Part shown: positions 58,259 to 64,000 of the stretch, piece by piece
Position numbering within the stretch: position 1 is the first letter of the stretch
How the letters are laid out: each line of letters begins with the position of its first letter
Origin: Streptomyces sp. CCM_MD2014
Lineage (GTDB): Bacteria; Actinomycetota; Actinomycetes; Streptomycetales; Streptomycetaceae
Length of the DNA: 64,000 nucleotides
Assembly (NCBI RefSeq): GCF_000772045.1
Contig: NZ_CP009754.1
Coordinates: forward strand, 6,944,001 to 7,008,000
Direction: 5' to 3'
Program-made: the position numbers and the translations under genes
The notes under the pieces: model-generated
The model's database searches: none
What the model saw: only the letters and a program-made list of their open reading frames with translations
What the model was told of the DNA's origin: nothing

Positions 58259-59101
58259 TTACGCCGCTTCCCGGCCCTCCTGTTCCGCCTCGATCCGGGC
58301 GTTCCACTCACGCTTGGAGGCCTGCCAGCCGTCCTCGTTGTGGCCGAGCCGCCAGTAGCCGGAGATGGACAGGTCCTCTCGGGGGATCTCGCGCTCCACC
58401 CGCAGGTACCGGCGCAGTTCCTTCACGCAGGCCGCCTCGCCGTGGACGAAGGCGTGCAGGCGGCCCTCCGGGAACTCCAGCGCGCGTACCGCCTCGACCA
58501 GGGCCTGCCCGACCGGACGCCCCGCGCGGTGCAGCCAGACGACCTCCACGTCGGAGTCGATCTTCTGCTCCTCCTCCGGCCCCTCGACCTCCACGAAGGC
58601 GAACGCGCGGGTGCCGTCCGGCAGCGCCTCCAGGGAGCGGGCGATCGCGGGCAGCGCGCTCTCGTCACCGGCGAGCAGGTGCCAGTCGGCGGCCGGGTCC
58701 GGGGCGTAGGCACCGCCCGGGCCCATGAAGTGGATCCGCTCGCCCGGCCGCGCCCGCTTGGCCCAGGGCCCGGCGAGACCCTCGTCGCCGTGGACGACGA
58801 AGTCCAGCGTCATCTCGCGGTGCTCGGCGTCCCAGTGGCGCACGGTGTACGTCCGGGTCACCGGCCACTGCTCACGCGGGAACTCCTCGCGGATCCGCTC
58901 CATGTCGAAGGGCTCCGGGTACGTCGCGCCCCCGGAGGGGAACAGCAGCTTCACGTAGTGGTCGGTACAGGTGTCCGCCGAGAACTCGGCCAGTCCCTCG
59001 CCGCCGAGCACCACGCGCTGCATGTGCGGGGTCAGCCGCTCGGTGCGGACGACCTGCGCCGTGTGCGGCTTGCGCGGTTTGCGTGCCGGACGGTCTGCCA
59101 T
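58259..59101 (-). CDS. Siderophore-interacting protein (flavin ferric reductase)
   Basis: A 280-residue SIP family protein. The N-terminal FAD barrel has PVTRTYTVRHWD and DFVVHGDEGLAGPWA. The NAD(P)H domain follows with WHLLAGDESALPAI and the C-terminal SGYWRLGHNEDGW. It reduces ferric siderophores after import and frees the iron. The start is ATG 59101 with GGGAGG six bases upstream. An iron box lies 38 bases upstream, so the gene should be repressed by DmdR/IdeR when iron is sufficient. Confidence 0.95.
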   Translation of the reverse strand: MADRPARKPRKPHTAQVVRTERLTPHMQRVVLGGEGLAEFSADTCTDHYVKLLFPSGGATYPEPFDMERIREEFPREQWPVTRTYTVRHWDAEHREMTLDFVVHGDEGLAGPWAKRARPGERIHFMGPGGAYAPDPAADWHLLAGDESALPAIARSLEALPDGTRAFAFVEVEGPEEEQKIDSDVEVVWLHRAGRPVGQALVEAVRALEFPEGRLHAFVHGEAACVKELRRYLRVEREIPREDLSISGYWRLGHNEDGWQASKREWNARIEAEQEGREAA

Positions 59102-59138
59102 GACGGCCTCCCAGTTCCCTGCAGTGCGATTGGCTGAG

Positions 59139-59157
59139 TTAGGTATGCCTAAGCTAG
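59139..59157 (-). promoter_or_regulatory. DmdR/IdeR iron box
   Basis: TTAGGTATGCCTAAGCTAG matches the actinobacterial iron-box consensus TTAGGTTAGGCTAACCTAA at 14 of 19 positions. It lies upstream of the siderophore-interacting protein gene. Confidence 0.78.
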
Positions 59158-59207
59158 CATCCCGGCCCGGTTCGTCGCTCGGGAAACGGGTGCCCACCGG
59201 GCCCGGT

Positions 59208-60128
59208 TCAGGCGGTGAGCGTGGTCAGCAGCCGCTGCAGTGACCCGCCGAGCCCCCAGCGGGCGGCCAGCGCGTCCAGCGCCTCGGCGTCGCGCGGGCC
59301 GTGCGGCAGCGCCGTGCCGGTGTCCGGCAGCGGCACGTCGTCCGCCACCCGTACGACCTTCGGGGCGACGTCGAGGTACGGCCCGGCCTCGGTGAGCCGC
59401 TTGCGCTGCGTGGGCGTGAGCTTCGCCTTGGGGTCGTCGACGGCGGCCCGGATCCCGGCCAGGTCCCCGAACTCGGCCAGCAGTTTGGCCGCCGTCTTCT
59501 CCCCGACGCCGGGCACACCGGGCAGGCCGTCGCTCGGGTCGCCCCGCAGCAGCGCCAGGTCGGCGTAGCCGCTGCCGTCGACGCCGTACTTCTCGCGCAG
59601 CGCGGCCTCGTCGACGAGGTTGAGCGTTCCGACGCCCTTGACCGGGTAGAGCACGCGCACGCCGCGGGCGTCGTCGACGAGCTGGTAGAGGTCGCGGTCG
59701 CCGGTGACGATGTCGACCGGACCCGTGGCCCGGGCCGTGTAGGTGCCGATGACGTCGTCCGCCTCGTACCCGGCCACGCCGACGCGGGCGATGCCGAGCG
59801 CGTCCAGGACGGCTTCGATGACCGGCACCTGCGGGGACAGGGTGTCGGGCACCTCCTCCTCGTCGGGGCCCGCCGGGCGCTCCTGGGCCACCCGGTGCGC
59901 CTTGTAGGAGGGGATCAGCTCCACCCGCCAGTGCGGGCGCCAGTCGGCGTCCATGCAGGCGACCAGGTGGTCGGGGCGGTGGTCCTTCACCAGGCGGTCG
60001 ATGAAGTCCAGCAGCCCGCGCACGGCGTTCACCGGCGTGCCGTCGGGCGCCTTCACCGAGTCCGGCACGCCGAAGTAGGCGCGGAAGTAGAGGGAGGCGG
60101 TGTCGAGAAGCATCAGTCGTCCGGTCAC
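59208..60128 (-). CDS. Stand-alone 5'-3' exonuclease (PolA N-terminal-like)
   Basis: A 306-residue FEN/5'-nuclease domain protein like the N-terminal domain of DNA polymerase I. Metal-binding acidic residues occur in LLDTASLYFRAYF, VACMDADWRPHWR, GYEADDVIGTYTA and IVTGDRDLYQLV, and the DNA-binding helix-hairpin-helix is DGLPGVPGVGEKTAAKLL. It probably removes 5' flaps or RNA primers. Several starts are possible: TTG 60137, GTG 60128 and ATG 60113. I prefer GTG 60128 (MTGRLMLLDT). None has a strong ribosome site. Confidence 0.92.
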   Translation of the reverse strand: MTGRLMLLDTASLYFRAYFGVPDSVKAPDGTPVNAVRGLLDFIDRLVKDHRPDHLVACMDADWRPHWRVELIPSYKAHRVAQERPAGPDEEEVPDTLSPQVPVIEAVLDALGIARVGVAGYEADDVIGTYTARATGPVDIVTGDRDLYQLVDDARGVRVLYPVKGVGTLNLVDEAALREKYGVDGSGYADLALLRGDPSDGLPGVPGVGEKTAAKLLAEFGDLAGIRAAVDDPKAKLTPTQRKRLTEAGPYLDVAPKVVRVADDVPLPDTGTALPHGPRDAEALDALAARWGLGGSLQRLLTTLTA

Positions 60129-60242
60129 GCCTCGCAATCATGCCGCAGGCCGTATGGGCGGACCGGGGAGGGCGTGTGAACTGGCTCACTTAAATGTTTG
60201 GCGCATAAGCATCGGGGCAGGCGCGCACCCGGGCCGAAGCTG

Positions 60243-60257
60243 GTTGATGCATTCAAC
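60243..60257. promoter_or_regulatory. Inverted repeat upstream of the osmoprotectant transporter
   Basis: GTTGA-N5-TCAAC in the short gap before the ABC ATPase gene, 52 bases before its start. It may be an operator of this operon; no regulator gene is adjacent. Confidence 0.4.
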
Positions 60258-60308
60258 TGTTAGGGGAGCTTTGGGCCCCTGCCCCTGCCCCCGAGCCAAG
60301 AGGTAAGC

Positions 60309-61439
60309 GTGTCAGCCAGACTAGAGGCCGAGAACCTGTACAAGGTCTTCGGCAGGAAACCGGACCAGGCCGTCGAGCGACTGCGCCAGGGGGACGTCCG
60401 GAAGGACCAGGGAGACGCCCGCAAGGACCAGGGAGACGTCCGGGAGGAGCTGCGCGCCGACGGCACCACCGCCGCCGTCATCGACGCGTCCTTCACGGTG
60501 GAGCCCGGCGAGATCTTCGTGGTCATGGGTCTGTCCGGATCGGGCAAGTCCACGCTGCTGCGCATGCTCAACGGTCTGTCGGAGCCGACCGCCGGGCACG
60601 TCCGCTTCGGGGGCCAGGACCTCACCGAGCTCAGCGACCGCGAGCTGCGCGAGGTCCGTTCCAAGAAGATCAGCATGGTCTTCCAGCACTTCGCGCTCTT
60701 CCCCCACCGCAGCGTCCGTGACAACGCTGCCTACGGTCTTGAAGTGCAGGGCGTGCCCCGCGCCGAGCGCGAACGCCGCGCCGACGAGGCGCTCGCCCTG
60801 TGCGGCCTGGCCGGCTGGGAGAAGTCCTGGCCGGACGAGCTGTCGGGAGGCATGCAGCAGCGCGTCGGCCTGGCCCGCGCGCTGGCCACCGACGCCGACC
60901 TGCTGCTGATGGACGAGTCCTTCAGCGCCCTCGACCCGCTGATCCGCCGCGACATGCAGGACCAGCTGCTCGACCTGCAGAAGACGCTGAAGAAGACCAT
61001 CGTCTTCATCACCCACGACCTCAACGAGGCCATGCGCCTGGGCGACCGCATCGCCGTCATGCGGGACGGCCGGATCGTGCAGATAGGCAGCGCGCAGGAC
61101 ATCCTGATACGTCCCGCCAACGACTACGTCGCCTCCTTCACCAAGGACGTCGACCGCTCCCGCGTCCTGACCGCCGCCGCCGTCATGGAGACCGACGTGC
61201 GCGGCGACGAGGCCGACTGCGACTGCGAGACCGCCACGCCCGACACGCCGTTCTCGGAGCTGTGCGCCATCAGCGCCCGCGTGCCCCACTCGGTGGCCGT
61301 CGTCGACGGCGACCGCCGGCTCGTCGGCGTCGTCCCGGCCCAGCGCCTCATCGGCTTCCTCGGCGACGAGGACGTCGAACCCGGCGTCTGCCAGTCCCCG
61401 CGGGACAAGGGCGGCAAGAAGGTGATCAGCCGTGCCTAG
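60309..61439 (+). CDS. Glycine betaine/proline ABC transporter ATPase
   Basis: A 376-residue ProV/OpuAA-type ATPase. Walker A is GLSGSGKST (74-82), the signature is LSGGMQQR, Walker B is LLLMDESFSALDP, and the switch His is in FITHDLNEAM. The C-terminal 110 residues form a single CBS-like part with LVGVVPAQRLIGFL; ionic-strength gating in this family depends on CBS modules. Between the first strand and Walker A is an insert of about 25 residues with three 7-residue repeats (GDVRKDQ-like, 28-48). The start is GTG 60309 with AGAGGT upstream. Its stop overlaps the permease start by 8 bases. Confidence 0.94.
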   Translation: MSARLEAENLYKVFGRKPDQAVERLRQGDVRKDQGDARKDQGDVREELRADGTTAAVIDASFTVEPGEIFVVMGLSGSGKSTLLRMLNGLSEPTAGHVRFGGQDLTELSDRELREVRSKKISMVFQHFALFPHRSVRDNAAYGLEVQGVPRAERERRADEALALCGLAGWEKSWPDELSGGMQQRVGLARALATDADLLLMDESFSALDPLIRRDMQDQLLDLQKTLKKTIVFITHDLNEAMRLGDRIAVMRDGRIVQIGSAQDILIRPANDYVASFTKDVDRSRVLTAAAVMETDVRGDEADCDCETATPDTPFSELCAISARVPHSVAVVDGDRRLVGVVPAQRLIGFLGDEDVEPGVCQSPRDKGGKKVISRA

Positions 61440-64000
61440 GATCCCCCTCGGCGACTGGGTCAACAGCAGCGTCGACTGGCTGCTCGACAACGTCTCCTGG
61501 CTCTTCACCTTCCTCAAGGACATCTTCACCGGCGCCTACGACGGCATCAACGCCGTCCTCCAGGCCCCCGAGCCGCTGCTGCTCGCCGGTATCTTCGCCG
61601 TGATCGCCTTCTGGCTGCGCGGCACCTTCGCGGGCATCCTCTCCTTCGCCGGGTTCGCCTTCATCGACTCCCTCGAACTGTGGGAGAACGCGATGGTCAC
61701 CCTGGCGCTCCTGCTGGTCGCCACGATCATCGCCCTGGTCGTGGCGGTGCCGGTGGGTATCTGGGCGGCCCGCTCGGACCGCGTGAGCGCGTTCGTGCGG
61801 CCGATCCTGGACTTCATGCAGACGCTGCCCGCGATGATCTACCTGATCCCCGCGATCCTGTTCTTCGGGACCGGTTCCGCCCCGGGCATCGTGGCCACCC
61901 TGATCTTCGCGCTCGCCCCCGGCGTCCGCATGACCGAGCTCGGCATCCGCCAGGTCGACAAGGAACTGGTCGAGGCCGCCGAGGCGTTCGGCACCACGCC
62001 CCGCAACACCCTGCTGCGCGTCCAGCTCCCGCTGGCGCTGCCCACGGTGATGGCGGGCGTCAACCAGGTCATCATGCTCGGCCTGTCCATGGCCGCGATC
62101 GCCGGCATGGTCGGCACCGGCGGCCTCGGCGGCGACGTCATGGAGTCCATCGGCCAGCTCAACGTCGGCCTCGGCGCCGAGGCCGGTCTCGCCATCGTCA
62201 TCCTGGCGATCTACCTGGACCGCATGACCAGCGCGCTGGGCACGCACGTCTCCCCGCTGGGCCGCCGTGCCGCCGCCAAGGCACGCGCCGCCAAGGGCCT
62301 GAAGATCTGGTCCTACCGCCCCCAGCCGCAGGTCGCCGTGATCGGCATCGTCGTCCTCGGCCTGGTGGCCGGCGGCATGGGCCTGTTCGGCGGCACCACC
62401 GACGACACCGCCACCGCCGCCGGGGGCAAGAAGGTCGGGGAGGGCAAGAAGGTCTCCATCGGCTACATCCCCTGGGACGAGGGCGTCGCCTCCACCTACC
62501 TGTGGAAGGAGATCCTGGAGCAGCGCGGCTTCGAGGTCGAGGCCAAGCAGTTCGAGGCCGGCCCGCTCTACACCGCGCTGGCCCAGGGCAACATCGACTT
62601 CCAGACCGACTCGTGGCTGCCCACGACCCACGAGCAGTACTGGAAGAAGTACGGCAAGCAGCTCGAGGACCTCGGCTCCTGGTACGACCAGACCTCGCTG
62701 GAACTGACCGTCCCGTCGTACATGAAGGACATCAACTCCCTCGAGGACCTCAAGGGCAAGGCCGACCTCTTCGGCGGCAAGATCACCGGCATCGAGCCCA
62801 GCGCCGGCGAGATGAACCTGCTCAAGAGCAAGATCCTCAAGGAGTACGGTCTCGACGGCCAGTACAAGGTCGTCGACAGCTCCACGCCGGCGATGCTGGC
62901 CGAGCTGAAGCGGGCCTACAGCAAGAAGGAACCGATCGTCGTCACCCTGTGGTCCCCGCACTGGGCGTACAACGACTACGACCTGAAGAAGCTGAAGGAC
63001 CCCAAGGGCGCCTGGGGCAAGGGCGACGGCGTGCACTCGCTGTCCCGCAAGGGCTTCTCGGACGACAACCCCGTCGTGGCCAAGTGGCTGAAGGACTTCT
63101 CCATGACGGAGAAGCAGCTCACCAGCCTCGAGGCCGAGATCAACAAGGCCGGCAAGGGGCAGCAGCAGGAGGCCGTCCGCACCTGGCTCAAGGCCAACCC
63201 GGGCATCGTCGACAAGCTCGCCCCGGTCGAGAACGGCTCCGGCGGCACCCCCGCCGAGGCCAAGCAGCCGCTCGACGTGGCCTGGTTCCCGTGGGAGGAG
63301 GACGTCGCCGTCACCTACCTGTGGAAGAACGTCCTCGAGCGCCGCGGCTACAAGATGAACCTGAAGCAGATGGACGTCGGCCCGGTCTACACCGGCCTGG
63401 CCTCCGGCGGCATCGACCTCAACTTCGACGCCTGGCTGCCGCACGCCCAGAGCAACTACTGGAACAAGCACAAGGACAACCTCGTCGACCTGGGCACCTG
63501 GTACGAGCCGACCTCCCTGGAGATCGCCGTCCCCTCGTACGTGAAGGACGTCAAGTCCCTCGCGGACCTCAAGGGCAAGGCCGACCTCTTCGACGGGAAG
63601 ATCATCGGCATCGAGCCCGGCACCGGACAGATGCAGCTGGTCAAGAATGACGTCATGCCGGCCTACGGCCTGGAGGACGAGTACAAGGTCGTCGACGGCT
63701 CCACGCCGGCCATGCTGGCCGAGCTCAAGCGCGCCCTCGCCAAGAAGGAGCCGGTCGCGGTCACCCTGTGGTCGCCGCACTGGGCCTACAGCGACTACGA
63801 CCTGACCAAGCTGAAGGACCCCAAGAAGGCCTTCGGCGAGGGCAACACGATCCGCACCATCTCCAGCAAGAAGTTCCCCGAGCAGTACCCGCAGCTCACG
63901 AAGTGGATCAAGAACTTCAAGATGAGCGAGGACGAGCTGGGCAGCCTGGAGGCCGAGATCAAGGACCGCGGTCAGGGCCACGAGGAGGAAGCCGTCGCGG
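61432..64000 (+). CDS. Glycine betaine ABC permease fused to two substrate-binding domains (3' truncated)
   Basis: The frame runs from GTG 61432 to the window end (856 residues) with no stop. Residues about 1-330 are a ProW-like permease with several membrane helices and the EAA loop (VEAAEAFGTT, then LPLALPTVMAG). Two OpuAC substrate-binding domains follow, at about 341-607 and 613 onward. Each has a pair of Trp motifs for quaternary ammonium binding: DSWLPTTHEQYW and TLWSPHWAY in the first, DAWLPHAQSNYW and TLWSPHWAY in the second. The imported solute is probably glycine betaine or a related compatible solute, taken up against osmotic stress. The two domains look intact and arose by duplication. 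Confidence 0.93.
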   Translation, partial: MPRIPLGDWVNSSVDWLLDNVSWLFTFLKDIFTGAYDGINAVLQAPEPLLLAGIFAVIAFWLRGTFAGILSFAGFAFIDSLELWENAMVTLALLLVATIIALVVAVPVGIWAARSDRVSAFVRPILDFMQTLPAMIYLIPAILFFGTGSAPGIVATLIFALAPGVRMTELGIRQVDKELVEAAEAFGTTPRNTLLRVQLPLALPTVMAGVNQVIMLGLSMAAIAGMVGTGGLGGDVMESIGQLNVGLGAEAGLAIVILAIYLDRMTSALGTHVSPLGRRAAAKARAAKGLKIWSYRPQPQVAVIGIVVLGLVAGGMGLFGGTTDDTATAAGGKKVGEGKKVSIGYIPWDEGVASTYLWKEILEQRGFEVEAKQFEAGPLYTALAQGNIDFQTDSWLPTTHEQYWKKYGKQLEDLGSWYDQTSLELTVPSYMKDINSLEDLKGKADLFGGKITGIEPSAGEMNLLKSKILKEYGLDGQYKVVDSSTPAMLAELKRAYSKKEPIVVTLWSPHWAYNDYDLKKLKDPKGAWGKGDGVHSLSRKGFSDDNPVVAKWLKDFSMTEKQLTSLEAEINKAGKGQQQEAVRTWLKANPGIVDKLAPVENGSGGTPAEAKQPLDVAWFPWEEDVAVTYLWKNVLERRGYKMNLKQMDVGPVYTGLASGGIDLNFDAWLPHAQSNYWNKHKDNLVDLGTWYEPTSLEIAVPSYVKDVKSLADLKGKADLFDGKIIGIEPGTGQMQLVKNDVMPAYGLEDEYKVVDGSTPAMLAELKRALAKKEPVAVTLWSPHWAYSDYDLTKLKDPKKAFGEGNTIRTISSKKFPEQYPQLTKWIKNFKMSEDELGSLEAEIKDRGQGHEEEAVA

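Noticed and set aside
61680..63650. Plus-strand open frame of 656 codons in the transporter region
   Set aside because: It is a shifted frame of the permease/substrate-binding fusion, which itself stays open to the window end and carries all conserved motifs.

Overview
The window is about 64 kb of very GC-rich chromosomal DNA with tightly packed genes, GTG starts, many 4-bp stop/start overlaps and apparently leaderless promoters. The gene content (chaplins, a conservon, the Pup-proteasome system, mycothiol synthesis, GylR glycerol regulation) points clearly to Streptomyces. From memory, the gene order matches the S. coelicolor block running from chpC/chpH to the glycine betaine transporter. 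I see no transposon, prophage, CRISPR array, rRNA or tRNA gene.

Layout. 1-1.7 kb: the end of an M20 peptidase, then the surface chaplins chpH and chpC. 1.8-9.6 kb: hypothetical proteins, a RecD2-like protein with decayed ATPase motifs, an aldo/keto reductase, an F420-type oxidoreductase, a ferritin-like protein and a CorA channel. 9.6-13.1 kb: a predicted phosphomutase, a DUF3090 protein and a kinase-like SCO1664-family protein, followed by mshC. 13.4-19.7 kb: parJ (PAC2 family), the glycerol operon glpF-glpK-glpD on the minus strand, and its IclR-type regulator gylR. 20-24.4 kb: metH and a HAD phosphatase. 24.8-32.6 kb: an orphan oligopeptide-binding lipoprotein, an orphan response regulator, an Fe-S RecB-family nuclease, an M50 protease, the tRNA m1A58 methyltransferase, a secreted protein and a ferredoxin.

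32.8-46.6 kb is the Pup-proteasome region: arc (mpa), dop, pup, an endonuclease VII-like HNH gene, prcB, prcA, then a LacI regulator and MFS exporter, pafA, two FKBP prolyl isomerases, and pafB-pafC. Dop and PafA handle Pup, Arc unfolds tagged proteins, PrcBA degrades them, and PafBC is the DNA-damage transcription activator. 46.5-51.6 kb: two small proteins, tatA, tatC and a Ski2-type helicase (HelY). 52-56.6 kb: a complete conservon (histidine-kinase-like protein, roadblock protein, DUF742 protein, GTPase, P450). 56.6-64 kb: a pseudouridine synthase, an acetyltransferase, an iron-box-controlled siderophore-interacting protein, a 5'-3' exonuclease, and an osmoprotectant ABC transporter whose permease is fused to two substrate-binding domains and runs off the window end.

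The most interesting regulatory signal is the RecA-independent DNA-damage promoter motif tTGTCRgtg-N8-TAnnnT, the kind activated by PafBC. It occurs as a full match directly in front of both the RecB-family nuclease and helY, and in a partial form in front of pup. This would link pafBC, the pupylation system and two nucleic-acid-processing enzymes into one local damage response. Other notable items are paired GylR operators, a perfect 54-bp palindromic terminator, an HNH nuclease gene embedded between pup and prcB, and the uncharacterised phosphomutase/DUF3090/kinase-like trio.
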